Shown here: piece by piece, positions 23,311-35,147 of the stretch
Layout: every line of letters begins with the position of its first letter
How positions within the stretch are numbered: the first letter of the stretch is position 1
Source of the DNA: Xiphydria camelus
Taxonomy: Eukaryota; Arthropoda; Insecta; Hymenoptera; Xiphydriidae
DNA length: 64,000 nt
Assembly: GCA_963678675.1 (NCBI GenBank)
Contig: OY783200.1
Coordinates: 7,638,501 to 7,702,500, forward strand
Direction of reading: 5' to 3'
Position numbers and translations under genes: made by a program
The notes under the pieces: model-generated
What the model was told of the DNA's origin: nothing
The model's database searches: none
Seen by the model: the letters and a program-made list of their open reading frames with translations, nothing else

Positions 23311-25491
23311 ATGGAAAGAAATATTGAGGAAACTAATGTGCCAAGGAAACGTCAGCCAGCAAAAGAAACATGGAAAAGGGCTCGTGAAAAACGTGAAAGG
23401 TAAATAAACATTCCTGGATTTCTAACCTATAAATTGAGTATTACAATTTCATTTAGATATTGTCCGGCAAAGCAACCACAGTTGCCAAAGTGTAGGCACA
23501 ATAGTGCAGCTTTGAGATGTACTTCGTTGACAATGGATGTCATACAAAATTTCCATGCCAGATACTACCGTATGTCCGCGATCATTTGAACCATAGGAAA
23601 ATTGCGAGTTTTGCATGAGCACCCCTTTGGGTCTCCTCGTCCAATAGAATCACCGGAGAAGCGTGAATGCGCATGCGTAGTCATCCGCGAGTGTGGCGTC
23701 GTCAGCAAGTTCAGATCGATTATTTCGATAACCGATCTGAACTTGCTGACGACGCCACACTCGCGGATGACTACGCATGCGCATTCACGCTTCTCCGGTG
23801 ATTCTATTGGACAAGGAGACCCAAAGGGGTGCTCATGCAAAACTCGCAATTTTCCTATGGTTCAAATGATCGCGGACATACGGTACAGTATTCCTGAAAA
23901 AATATCACAAGACAATTTCACACTGAAGCATATCGAGATTAATAAAGTGAAGCGGCGTAGATCTACGGACAATAGCAGGCCAGAAAAAAATTTCAGTCTG
24001 AAATATGTAATTTGTAACAATATTACTAAAGATAAGGTACCCGTGTGTCGATCAACATTCCTCAATGCATTGGGAATTACTAAGCATAGGGTTGAAGGTG
24101 TAGTGCGTCGCTATTGTGCTACAGGATTATCTCCTCGAGAACGCAGGGGTGGTGATAGGAAATCTACAGCTTTTGAGGGAAAAAGACGTTCCGTAAAGCA
24201 GTTCATTAAAAAATTTAAATGTTTAGAGTCACATTATTGTAGAGGGAAAAGCCAACGAGTTTACCTGTGTAGTGAATTATCAATAAGAAAAATGTGGAGA
24301 ATGTATGATTCTGAAACCACAGATTCTACGTTCAAAGTAAAAGAAAGTTATTTCAGAAAAATATTTGTATCTTGCTTTAATGTTGGATTTGGGATGCCGC
24401 GGACCGATGTTTGTTCCAAGTGTCTGGAATTAAATGAAAAATTAAAATATGAAAATAATGAAGAACAGAAACAAACATTAAGGACTGAGAAACGAATACA
24501 TAAACTTCGTGCCAAAGCGTTTTTCGAATTGCTTCAAGAAAAACAGGCTGGTTTATTGACCTTTAGTTTTGACTGTCAAAAGAATTTCGCCATTCCAAGG
24601 CTTCCAGATCAAGCAACTTATTATAGTAGACAGCTTTATTTATATAACTTTACGATAGTACAGGGAACGTCAAAAGATCCATTAAAGGGAAATACATTCA
24701 TTTACACATGGGCTGAACATGAATTTCCGAAGGGTGCTAATGAGATAGCCTCATGTCTTTATCACAGACTAAATAACTCTGATTTGTCAGGAATTTCCAC
24801 TATAAGATGTATGGCCGACGGTTGCGGAGGCCAGAACAAAAATTCTATTTTGATATCCATGTTAAGTAAGTGGTTAGTCCATAACGCACCCAGTCAAATT
24901 CAGAAAATTGAATGCATCTTTCCAGTGCCAGGGCATTCGTATATTCCCCCAGATAGGGTATTTGCACGAATAGAGAAAGTTATAAAAAAGAAAGAAATTT
25001 TATCTCAGCCAGAAGAATTTTATGAACTATTAAAAGAACATGGAGAAATTTTTCATCTAGGAAGAGACCTTCCTGACTTGGACTGGAAGACTGAAACAAG
25101 TGTTATTGTTAAACCACCGGCACAATGGCATTTTAAATTTGGAGCTGCGAAACGCTATTTTATTAAGAAAACAAAAAACGGTGGCATTGTTCTTAAGGGA
25201 GAATGGGCATATAAATCTGAGCTAGAGAACTATGCTGGTGTATGCAGGAAGGGAAAAAATATAGGCACGCTAAATGCACAATCTATTCCTATGGGAAAAC
25301 CAGTAAATGCGCTAAAAGTTCGAGATGTCGATAATCTTCTTAAAAAACACTATGGTAAAAACTGGCAGAATCTCGATTCACTACAGATGTACAAAGATAT
25401 TATTAATAATAACCAAGTTAGACAAGAAGTAGTTGTTCATGAAGAAACTTTATGTGAGGAGACCCCTGAAGAAACTGCCATTCGAGTTTAA
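23311..25491 (+). pseudogene. DUF7869-type transposase, broken only by a palindrome
   Basis: Exon 1 is 23311-23399 (ATG, MERNIEETNVPRKRQ, donor GAAAG|GTAAAT). Exon 2 starts at 23457 after CATTTAG and completes an Arg codon. It continues CPAKQPQLPKC and HARYY, is interrupted at 23568-23885, and runs open from 23886 to 25491. The long part shows CRSTFLNALGITKHRV (DNA-binding-like), RERRGGDRKS, CSKCLELN, FDCQKNFAIPRLPDQ, then MADGCGGQNKNS and PVPGHSYIPPDRVFARIEK, the RNase-H-like core shared with 2404-4206. In the present sequence the palindrome brings a TGA at about 23587. A start inside the palindrome would have to use TTG at 23602, so I do not accept it as the natural start. Without the palindrome the gene appears complete, at about 600 residues. 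Confidence 0.8.
23568..23885. mobile_element. 318-bp near-perfect palindromic MITE in an exon
   Basis: The arms, from CCGTATGTCCGCGATC at the left to its complement at the right, pair almost without mismatch around a loop near 23720-23730. TA flanks lie at 23566-23567 and 23884-23885 (one copy taken as part of the insertion). Its length is a multiple of three, and removal joins TAC-TAC-AGT in frame. TA duplications suggest Tc1/mariner-type mobilisation. Mirror-image frames on the two strands here are a consequence of the palindrome. Confidence 0.85.
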
Positions 25492-27212
25492 ATTAGTACA
25501 ATAATGTATTATTGTTTGAAATATTTTGTAAGTAATTAATTTGTTTCGTTTAAAATAAACACACCAACAAATATTTTTGTTATTTACTTACGACAGTAAA
25601 GTTATATTATGGTTTGGTTGCAAAATCGGCCATCTCCATTAAATAAATTATAATGCAGCAAAAACTTCCAAGAATTTTTTGTATACACATATGGATTAGT
25701 TGTTCCGAAGCAATATGCTTATATATGTACCAAGAATCGCATTAATTAATGCTTGTATTTCTATGATACATATTTTTTGAAGTCCTGAAAAATTCGCTCA
25801 CTTGGAGGTGGCCGATTTTGAAACCAAACGACTCAATTATGACTGTAATATGACGAAGGAACTATTATTTGAGATTATGAAGAAAGTTGAAAATGTAGGT
25901 TGTCCTGTCTACGCCATAAGCTGCGATTTAGGAGGGAGCAATATAGGGGATTGTGGTCTAATTTAAATATTTCTGAAAATAATACATCTTTTAAAAACCC
26001 GATAAATAACAAAAATATATACGTGTTTGCAGATGTTCCGCACATGATAAAGCTCTTACGAAATCATTTTATAAATTCAGGTTTTATAATAAATGGTAAA
26101 ATAGTTAACACCAAACCAGTCGTCGATCTTTTACAAAACACAAAAAATTTGGATCTCAATATTGCACATAAAATCAATGAAACTTTTTTAACAGTTAAGG
26201 GTGCGCAGCGTCAAAAAGTTAAACTCGCTACAAAATTATTTTCTAATTCAGTATCTAGAGCTGTTTCCAGATTAGGTTATTTAGGTTTATATAAGAACGA
26301 AAATAATTGGCTGGAATGCTCAGACTTATTAAAACTAACTAACGACTGGTTTGATGTTTTTAATTACAAAGTTGTCGATAGTGATTCCCGAAATCGAATG
26401 AAAGCATATGGTTTAGCATTAAAAGAACAAAATCAGATTTTGAATGACATGACCAAAACAATGCACTCCTTGCGGAAAATAGGTTCCAAAATGCTATTGC
26501 CATTTCAAAAAGGTATTTTAATTAGCATCAATTCTTTAAAACAACTTTTTAATGATTTAAAAGCTGATTTTAAAATCAAATATTTACTAACTTACCATCT
26601 CAACCAAAACCCTTTGGAAAGCTTTTTTTCAATTATCAGATCCATAGGAGGGCTCTATGATCACCCAACTGCCCTTCAATTTAAATATAGGCTTATAGAA
26701 ATTATATAATGGGCAGAAAAGACAGCGCAGAAATTGTTACTGGGCAGCTGTTTACTGCCTTAGATATTCCAGAAAGTGAGAATGAAAAAAATGATGACGT
26801 AACTAATGAACTTACAGACTTAGAGTGGGATGGTTTGGAAAATTTATGTGGGTATATCGCTTTTAAATTAAGAAAAAAAATAAAGCTTGGATATATCCCA
26901 GATGCCTGTGAAGTGTCCTTCTCGTGGATAAACCACGTGTCTGAAGGAGGCCTAATGAAACCAACAGATGATTTTTTAAAGAAGGGCAGAGAATTGGATC
27001 TAATTTTCAATAAAAGTAACCAAGATTCTTTAAAAATTGGTAGCAAATATATAACGACTTTATTGGAAAGTTCAGCGCATATTGATTTAGCAGATGAAGC
27101 AAAAAAATTATTTTTTAGGTGTAAAATGTATTTTAGAATCAGAATTTTAAACCGTCAGCTAAAAGAATCCAGCAATGTGAGAAAAAGAAAATACACAAAA
27201 ATTACCACCTAA

Positions 27213-28050
27213 ACTTTATGCTTTCATTAATAATGAAAAATTACAAAATCATATGTCTGTGTGTTTCTCACTATTTGAAAAACACAAAACCTGCTTTTTC
27301 TAGTTTTGGTTTTAATTGTGAGAGTTTATTCAAATGATCTGCATATATAAAGAAAATCGAAAATGTTCTATGGTTTTATTTAAAATGTATAAAGATCCAG
27401 ATAACTAACAAATGAATAAAAATATTTCTACTTTAAGTTTTTCCATTTCTTAGTGAGCCCAAAATACCTTTATCCTAATAATTAATCCTAAGGCACTTCG
27501 ATGTTCTAGCGCACAACAAAATTCAACGGAACAAATATTAACTTATTTAACTTTAACAACAATTAATAATATAAATTATTATTAATTTAACCCACGAAGA
27601 AACCCACCTAGTGTGTCAAACCTCGAGAAAGTGACGGATTCAATGGAATATATTTCTATGAAAATACTGTGTTTTTAATTGTAGTTTATTGCTATTACAG
27701 TACATTTTTCGATATTAATAATTTTGTTTTACATTTTGAATGGCACCACATGATTCGATACCCTTCAAACAACCCGATTCTGGTCTTAACTCGAAGATAA
27801 TGTTTTAATACACTAGGTGGGATTCTTCATGCACGGTCACATCTGCAGTAAAAACAAAATATTTTTAAAATTAAAATATCCCACATAATAAAATAATAGA
27901 ATGTCCACGTAATTATTATTTTAAATTGGAAATATACTTTCAATTCAATATACTTTTCTTAAAATATAGATAAGTATAATGGGCAGGCATGGAACGAACG
28001 TGTCTGGTTTGTCACGGGTTGACGTCATGCGCGGGTCGGTCTCACTTTCG
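27213..28050. other. 3' non-coding part of the P element
   Basis: AT-rich sequence between the transposase stop and the right terminus. It contains an imperfect inverted repeat at about 27590-27834 (CACGAAGAAACCCACCTAGTG against CACTAGGTGGGATTCTTCATG), which may be a P-element subterminal repeat or a small MITE. No gene was seen. Confidence 0.5.
27590..27834. repeat. imperfect inverted repeat in the P element 3' region
   Basis: GAAGAAACCCACCTAGTGTG at the left pairs with CACTAGGTGGGATTCTTC at the right, 245 bases end to end. No target duplication was recognised. Confidence 0.5.
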
Positions 28051-28339
28051 TTGCGCTAACGAGACTATCTTCCCTTAGTAGTAGTATCATGTGGTACAAT
28101 ATTTATAACATAACCTCTATTCACCTCCGCAACAGGTTCCACAATGAATTATACCAAGTATATATACAAACAGTCACTAAACAAACGCCAACACACTTTG
28201 TACTAAAATATCTTTCAACGGGGTACTTTTATCTAGTATCACAAAATGGGTCGTTTATGACGCTTAGGTAATCAATACATCAAATGCAGGTCAACATTTC
28301 TGAAATAACGCACTTTGAGTTTTTGGAATTTTGGCCAGG

Positions 28340-29275
28340 AGTTTCCTAAAATTCGCCTGTGTGCACCGGCGAGTTCATCGAAAATCCATCCTCCATCCTC
28401 GATGCGTCGAAGCGCGGAAAGACCGGTGCCCCCGGCCCGGATGGAGTACGGGCCTCGTGGTTGAAGAAAACCACGGCGCGCCGCGACGGAGGCAGAAGTC
28501 GGAAATAATCCTCGCCGATTCTGACCCATTTGCCTCCTGAACGACGTGGGAAAAGGACTCCTCGAACGTATCATCGTTAAAAGGCTACATCAGGCGCTCG
28601 ATGATCAGCCCGAAGGAGGTCTCGCGGACTGCTAGTATGGGTTCCGCGAGAGAAGGTCAACCGTGGGGATGCGATGCTTCTGGTGAAGAGCTTCATCGCG
28701 ACGGTAACACTCTGTGGCGATCAAATTAGTCATCAAGAATGGTCAACGCCGTACCATGGGAGGCAATACTGGCGCAAAAATGACAGCTAAAAAGATCCCG
28801 GCCTCTGACAGGAATTGTCCGAGATTACCTTTCGGGGCGCAGAATCCAGTTCCTCGGCAGCGATGGCAATATCCACGTGCGACCGGTGCAGGCGGGTGTT
28901 CCTCAGGGCTCGGTAGTCGGCCCGACCCTCTGGAACATCACGTTCGACTACGTCTTGCAGCATCCGATACGCTCCGGATGTCAAATCCTGGCCTACGCAG
29001 ACGATACACTGATTCTTACCAAAGGAAGGCATGCCATTGCACGGACCAAAAGGCAAATACAGGCGATAATATAATCAGTAGAATCGAGGAACTCGGCTTA
29101 GAAACCTCGCCGGAGAAAACCTCGGCTATCGGTTTCTGGCGTACTTACTGCGTATGGCGACCGCGAATTAAATATCTCGAAGTCGTCTTGGACCGCGGTC
29201 TTTCCTTTCGCAAGCACTTCACCCCGCAACGGTGGAAAAAACGTCGGGCGTTATACCAAAGAGTACCTACAAGTA
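28340..29275 (+). pseudogene. R1-type LINE reverse transcriptase fragment
   Basis: Frames switch several times but the order is that of an R1-clade RT: GAPGPDGVRASWLKK near 28430, then YLSGRRIQFLG, RPVQAGVPQGSVVGPTLWN, CQILAYADDTLILTKG (catalytic YADD), LGLETSPEKTSAI and IKYLEVVLDRGLSFRKHF. GC content is higher than in the surroundings, as usual for R1-like elements. The endonuclease and the 3' Cys motif are missing. It is a dead fragment lying just right of the P element. Confidence 0.75.
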
Positions 29276-30166
29276 AGTATCCAACAAGAGGGGACAGCCG
29301 GCGAAACATGAAAGGAAATCGGTCGAGGCTCTCGTTGACCTTGCGCCATGTTTGTGCAATGCCGCACTGTTGCCGGCTGTCGCTTTAGTGTTAGAAAGCT
29401 TTGTTGCCATTTCCCTTTTTGTAACTTATGTGGGTCAAATCGTAAGATAACATTATTTCCAAGCTTTTTAAATAAAATTATTAGTTTGAGTGAAAGTTTG
29501 TATGAGTTTGAGTACAACTATCCGAACCCCTTTTTTTATCTTACCATCTATGGTAGTACAAAATATATTTAAGTAACGCTTTATTTAATAATAAAAAATA
29601 GTGTTTCATTATTTCCTCTTTGCACCCTTGATTGTTATAGCCTAAGTCCCACTGCAAAAAAATGTAGGCATCTGTTTTTTCAATGAAACTTAATTCAAAT
29701 GAAAGATTAATGCCAATGTAATGTATTACTTCCGGGTTACCTATAAAAAATTAGCCGCAACTATGTGTAATTAAATATATTGTAAGTCATTTATTTGTAT
29801 GAAATTGCACTATATGTTTTTCAAGTGAATGAAACGTCATTTGAAAGAAAATGATGATGAGTGTAAAAAAATAGGTTTGCTAGCTCTCAGTTAGCCGCAA
29901 CCTCTAGGCAACCTGGTGTAAACAGGTACATTATTGTTGATTATTTACGGTCATGTGTTTTTTAAGAAAAAATTATACCAAATTGAAGCTAAATTTTTAC
30001 TGAACACAATAATCTAGGGTTGCCTGTAAAAAAGTGGCCGCAAGCAGTGGTTGCCATATATGATTTGAATTAATACCCTCGCACTCTAGATAAATGTGAG
30101 CGAGAGGGAAGGAATGCGCGCGCTGCTTCGTGCTGTAAACAAGGATATAGCATGGCCGATATGGTA
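29276..30166. other. no gene recognised; weak repeats
   Basis: AT-rich sequence. Phrases like AAAATTAGCCGCAAC (29745), GTTAGCCGCAACCTCTAGG (29892) and GTGGCCGCAAGCAG (30033) recur, suggesting a very old duplicated repeat. No coding similarity was seen. Confidence 0.4.
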
Positions 30167-30174
30167 GCTGTACG

Positions 30175-30301
30175 CAGGGCCGTCTCTAACGGGGGGCCAT
30201 TTCGTGCCACGCACGAAGGCGCACTATCCATGGGGCGGCAAAACTTTCTATAGAAAAGGGCGCTAAGCACGAAGGCATCTCATCAACTAGAAGCGGCCCT
30301 G
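30175..30301. mobile_element. 127-bp hAT-like MITE
   Basis: The ends are CAGGGCCG and CGGCCCTG. The element is flanked by a perfect 8-bp duplication GCTGTACG (30167-30174 and 30302-30309). CAGGG ends with 8-bp duplications are typical of hAT elements. Internally GCACGAAGGC occurs twice. Confidence 0.85.
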
Positions 30302-30792
30302 GCTGTACGTATACAGTATGTCCGACGGCAAACGCAAGAAATTCGAGTATACCTGAAGTTCTAAAATTATACCTAAATACCTACCTGACTTCGGTAAATA
30401 GCGGTCCCAGTAGATAGTATTCGTTATTGAAGTAAAGACGCGTTGACACTCAATGTTATACTTTTCGAGAATTTTGTTGTGTTTACTAGTTTTTGAAAAT
30501 GAAGAGGTGTTGTTTATGCCACAGTAGTCAGAAATTAATGAATTTAACGATAAAACTTTAGAAAAGTGCAAACTTATGTTATTATTTCGTAAAAAACACA
30601 ATTATAAATACAATGACATAAGCTTAAATAGTGATACAGTCCAAACACACGGTTATCATGTACAGTGTTATAAAAAGTTCACTGTTTTGAAGCAAAAAGA
30701 TAAAGAAAAATTAGAAAAATATTGTCAAAATCCAACCGTAAGTAAAACATTATATTAACTCTTTGTTACTCTCTACAAGTCTACGACCTTAA

Positions 30793-30950
30793 GGCCCAGT
30801 TGTACAATGTAAGTTCAGAGCCGGTTCAGCTTGAACCGCAGTTCTTGGTATATTTTGTGTCACACATAATGTCATTCATTTTGATGTAAACTCAGTTCAA
30901 ACGTGGTTCAAGTTAAAACTGAGTTTAAACCAAGTCGTTACAACCCGCCC
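30793..30950. mobile_element. 158-bp Harbinger-like MITE
   Basis: The ends are GGCCCAGTTGTACAATG and, complemented, GGGCGGGTTGTAACG. TAA lies on both sides (30790-30792 and 30951-30953). Internal inverted blocks GGTTCAGCTTGAACC and GGTTCAAGTT extend the pairing. It sits in an intron or gap of the unclassified transposon gene. Confidence 0.7.
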
Positions 30951-30954
30951 TAAG

Positions 30955-31080
30955 CGGGTTCTGACTGAGTCACGAACTGGGCGAAAACACTACCTGTATT
31001 GTGCATGTGTCTTATCATTGACGAGACACATGCACATTACAGGTAGTGCTTTTGCCCAGTTCACGACCCAGTCAGCACCC
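30955..31080. repeat. 126-bp imperfect palindrome
   Basis: GGGTTCTGACTGAGTCACGA at the left pairs with the right end CGACCCAGTCAGCACCC; the inner arms contain CACTACCTGTATTGTGCATG and its complement, with a loop of about 10 bases near 31014-31024. It directly abuts the MITE at 30793-30950. Probably a separate palindromic MITE; the ends are uncertain. Confidence 0.65.
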
Positions 31081-31572
31081 CCCTTTCGGTGGTCGCATGG
31101 CGAGCGCTAAGCCGCCGTGCTAAACGGAGCACACTGTTGCCACATTGACGTTCAGTAATGCACGTGATTGCACTGAACGGGAGACGAATGTAAGTGCGTC
31201 GTGGCAACACTGTATCTCGAGCGTTTGTCGGAGAGCTACTCGCACTGGGCGGCTCGACGCCGCTTTTCCGTTCGCTCGGACAATTATCACTTTTTTAGTT
31301 GCGCAAGTGTATTTTTTGACAAATTCTAGCCACGGACCGCTTCAGAAATGTTTAAAGAAAGCATTTTTATTTTTTTCAAATTGTTCTAATAGTAAAAAAG
31401 ATACAAAATCACTTAAAATCTAAAAACGGCGGCGCCGCGCTGATATAGCGAGTAACGAAGGGTCCAAATATTTTTTTGCTGTGTACATAACGTATATATT
31501 CTTCTTTTAATGTACTTTCCTTAAGTTAGTAATTAATTGTTTAATTTCATTTATTATCGAATTATTTGTAGG
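31081..31572. other. no gene recognised
   Basis: A GC-richer block with a short inverted pair (CTGTTGCCAC near 31132 and GTGGCAACAC near 31200), then AT-rich sequence up to the next coding piece near 31573. Nothing else was recognised. Confidence 0.35.
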
Positions 31573-31927
31573 AACACTCAACTGTGTCTACTGCTGATGC
31601 GCAGCCAAGTACATCAAGTACTGGAAATGAGAAAAATATTGATATCGATGATGAAATCAATTCATCCAGTTATCCGATGAGCATAATTAATAGTTTAATT
31701 AATTAATTGTACTATTACATAATTAATTAAACTTAATTCATGACATAATTAGTAGTATAATTAATAGCAAGATTAGAATATAATTAATAGTATTTACTTT
31801 TAACAATGATACTTGCTACAGCGCAATACTATATTTTTAATTTTCAATATTTTCTTGAAAAATCTTTTTACGGGGAAGATTCACTTGTTATTTGAAAATG
31901 TTATAACAAATTTTTCCATTCTCTATA

Positions 31928-32308
31928 CAGGGTGTAACAAAATAAGTGTAAAACATTTCAGGGGGTGATTCCTCATCGAAAAAGGGATAGGGTCTCTTTC
32001 ATATAAAGAAACTTTATTTGAGCATCCCTTGTTAAGATACAACCCCTTAAAGGGGGTACATAAAATTTGTTTTACAATTTTTTTCACAAACACTAAAAAA
32101 GTTACAAAATTGAAATTAAAGTGACATTTTCTACTATCAAAAAGACACTTATAGCCAGTAATTTATTTGGTTTACCCCATGGTTGTAGGGGGTGGAAAAC
32201 GCAACGCAAGGGATGCTCAAATGAAGTTTCTTTATATGAAAGACCCTATCCCTTTTTCGATGAGGAATCACCCCCTGAAATGTTTTACACTTATTTTGTT
32301 ACACCCTG
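31928..32308. mobile_element. 381-bp MITE with long inverted ends
   Basis: Inverted termini of about 115 bases start CAGGGTGTAACAAAATAAG. The flanks are TA (31926-31927 and 32309-32310). It lies in an intron of the unclassified transposon gene, just before an acceptor ATTACAG near 32344. A similar ACACCCTGTA end occurs at 58594-58603 without a visible partner. Confidence 0.8.
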
Positions 32309-35147
32309 TATATAAATGAATAACAAAGAACAATTTTATTACAGGAGTTACCATTAACATCTACTATAAAATCAAAGGAGTTACCTGCTGCGACATCAAC
32401 AGCTTCTCAGGACCATAAACCGACTGATCAATCGACGTTGGAATTGGAACAAATAATTTCAGAGGTTCAATCTGTGCCCACGCCGAATAAAAAATTGCCA
32501 TGTATTTTTTGTGGAGTTGTGGAGAAAAAAATTGGTAAGCGCGACGAGTGTATGTTTCATTTCCGAAGTCAGAACAAACAATTGAGGAGATTAAAAGAAT
32601 TGCGACGCTAACTGATGATATACGCATTCTGTAGATACTGGAAAGTAAACAAAGTGTAGCATGCCATGGGGTTTGTCTCACTTCATATGAAATAAAAATA
32701 AGAAGACAATCAGCGGAGCAGCCTGAGCCGGGTTTTTGGCATGAATATAGAGAATGGCATAAAAAGGCATCGACTCTTTATCTGTCTTAATTACTGAAGA
32801 AATAATTGAAAAAAGAGGAGTAATGCATCTTACAGATCTTTTTCTCAGATATAAAGCTCTTCTATTAGAGTTTATGACAGAAAATGTGTCTATCGAAGAT
32901 GTATCAAGCTATCGGATAGACACTTTAGAACTAAAAATTATGAATGCTTTTGGCAACTCCACATTACTGTGAAAACATCTGCTGAACCGCATCTCGGAAA
33001 AGGATTATTTATTCACGAGACATCGAAACCGTGGAAGTAGCTAATAGAGCTGCAAATTTACAAAAAAAAGAAGCGAATAAATTACAGTATGCGGCTTATG
33101 AATTACGAAATTGCGTCAAGAATATCAACGCCAAAAAGCTTCCCGATAAATTCACAGCTGAAGACGTAATTCAAGGAGAGTGTGAAATCCCTGAAAAATT
33201 ATTTAAATTTATGTGTGATCTTATTCAAGGGCCAGATATTAGACTTAAAAATAGTGATGAAGATTTTATCAAGATTAAGGCATTATGCAGCGACATTATT
33301 TACATTACAACGAAAGGCAGAGTGAAACCATCGAAAAATTTGACACTTGCACTTGCTTTGAAATCTTTAACTAGTCCCAGGAAACTTCTTTCCATATTGA
33401 ATAGATACAGTCACACTATAGGCTACAATTTAGCAGAAGGAATTGAAACAGAAATGACACACAGCACACGAAGGAAACAAAATTATAGCAAGTGGAATAG
33501 ATGCGGTTAAATAACGAAGCACTTATGTAGCATTTGACAATTTTGATCGTTTCGTTGATACAAGTTCTGGAAAGGAGACCTTACACGACACAGTCGAAAT
33601 AATCTATCAGTTTATTGCAGATAAAAGAAGTGAGGAGTCTAGGTATTCGGAAGACAATGATAACGAAACAATGAATTTATCAAATACCAAAGATATTGAT
33701 GAAAACACCGGCGAACCTTCATCACATCCTCGTAAAAGACGGCGGTTTAAAGGAGTTTTACACGACATTTTAAGCCCTATTACAAACAACCAGTACAAGG
33801 GATGTCATTGCTTTCCGCCAGTTCCTTTGAAGAAGCTATTCATGAATGCAAATATACTAAAGACATTGCTGTGGACAAGGATTTAATTTGGATCATTTCA
33901 GTGTCACGTTTGGATTCGACTCCAACGTGGTTAGCCTACAATTGCAAATTCTCTTCTGATCATAGTAAAATCCAAACCATAGAATATTGGCCTCCAATAA
34001 GTGCATCTCCAACATCAGATGCTGTTGTTCATAAAACTCTAGAATTAACAAGCGAGATTGTTAAAAATTGTAAACAGGATAATATTATCGTCACATATGA
34101 TCTGGCCATAGCCAAAATAACTATGCGAATTCAAGAAGCTTTGAGACCCAAATTCGATAATATTTTTGTGAATATGGGTGCATTTCATATACAAATTGCG
34201 TTCTTCAGAGAAAATACGTTCATTCTAGCGGATTAATTGATATTTTGGTTAAAGCAGATGTGCTTGCCGTAGGCTCGGTGAACAATTTTATTGATAGCAA
34301 GCACTTCAACCGTTGCAGGCGGCTTCATCCTTTGATTTCTGCTGCTTTGCAAGTACTTCATTTCGAGCAATATCTATCACGTCTATCACAACTTGAGCTA
34401 CCAAATGATTCTCTGATACGTCGAATGAAAATGTATTACAACATGTGCAACAAGATGATGCTGAAACGTTTGATGAAAATGTATTGCAAATTGAATTTGA
34501 TTCTGGTACGTTTGATGAGGATTTGTTGGCGTTTATGAATACTTTACAAGAAATTTCACCTGATGTTAACGAAACAATTACCTTGCCTGATTCCCTGAAC
34601 AAAATTATTAATGGCTATAAACAGTTCTGCACAGTAACTTTACAAGGCGGCCACGGAAAAACTGCTCAGTATTATTTTCAATACACACAATTTGTCAATT
34701 TATTCTTACGATTTTCGCGAGGTATTCGTTGTAGTGATTATGAACTTTAATTGGATTCTCTTTTTCACATATGTGATTTGTTCTTTGCACTCAATCAGCC
34801 TGATTATGCCAGATATTCGATTCTATATTTAAGTAATTTGATCAAATTGAAAATTAACGATTCACCTCTGCTTTCTGAATTTCGACAAGGAGCGTTCGGT
34901 ATTAGGCGTACGGAAGCAAAGTTCGCAAGATCACCGGTGGACTTGTCGTTGGAGCAGACTATTAATGCTGACGCATTTCACGAATTCCATAAGTACGAGA
35001 CAAAAATGGGCCCTTATAGTCACAGTATGAGAACCAAAATGTTGACGGCAGTCAAAGAAGAAACGGGTTTATTAAACAAAGATGATACGTCTCATTGTTT
35101 GCAAAATAATCAAATTCAGAAACATAAATTACATTTGAATAGTATAA

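Larger units (their letters stand above)
22983..25834 (+). mobile_element. DUF7869-type DNA transposon, about 2.85 kb, inserted in the P transposase
   Basis: Inverted termini of about 30 bases begin GAGTCGTTTGGTTTCAAAAT and continue CGGCCACCTCCA. They are flanked by AATT (22979-22982 and 25835-25838). Removing the element and one AATT restores the P frame as FYN-YDCNMTK. Subterminal direct copies of the end occur at about 23149 and 25611-25641. It carries one transposase gene and a palindromic insertion. The superfamily is unknown to me; the 4-bp AATT duplication may help to place it. Confidence 0.85.
21545..27212 (+). pseudogene. P-element THAP transposase, multi-exon, broken
   Basis: Exon 1 starts at ATG 21545 with a THAP zinc finger: CAIYGCSNN, FPKK, W, and ARICSDHFRDEDY. 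An A-run near 21760 shifts the frame before FQADAITSINL. Further exons are 21986-22098; 22411-22700 (a coiled-coil, then IWSVEDIASAISLYTGG and PLPGVSTIKRW, the P-type helix-turn-helix); and 22772-22982 (CILLFDEMKIQ, with the first catalytic Asp, and YVQLVMARG..NWKQPIFYN). The insertion follows. It resumes at 25835 with YDCNMTKELLFEI and CDLGGSN, shifts near 25945, and continues ADVPHMIKLLRNHF, NQNPLESFFSIIRS and HPTALQFKYRLIEII. It shifts again at about 26705 and ends with a tail containing VSFSWINHVSEGG to 27212. Order and motifs match full-length P/THAP9-like transposases. It is dead because of the insertion and the three shifts. Confidence 0.85.
21096..28092 (+). mobile_element. P element with 8-bp target duplication
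   Basis: The left end starts CATGATACTATAACTT and contains AAGATAGTCTC; the right end, reverse complemented, starts CATGATACTACTAC and also has AAGATAGTCTC. Both are flanked by GGTACAAT (21088-21095 and 28093-28100). An 8-bp duplication and CATGAT ends are characteristic of P elements. The element holds a THAP-type transposase gene. A 2852-bp foreign transposon (22983-25834) splits the coding region; without it the element would be about 4.1 kb. Confidence 0.85.

Noticed and set aside
23565..23849. Minus-strand frame of about 95 codons mirroring the plus-strand frame
   Set aside because: It is the reverse complement image of the palindrome at 23568-23885, not a gene.
31145..31423. 92-codon frame in GC-rich sequence
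   Set aside because: No recognisable motif, surrounded by palindromic repeats; likely chance.
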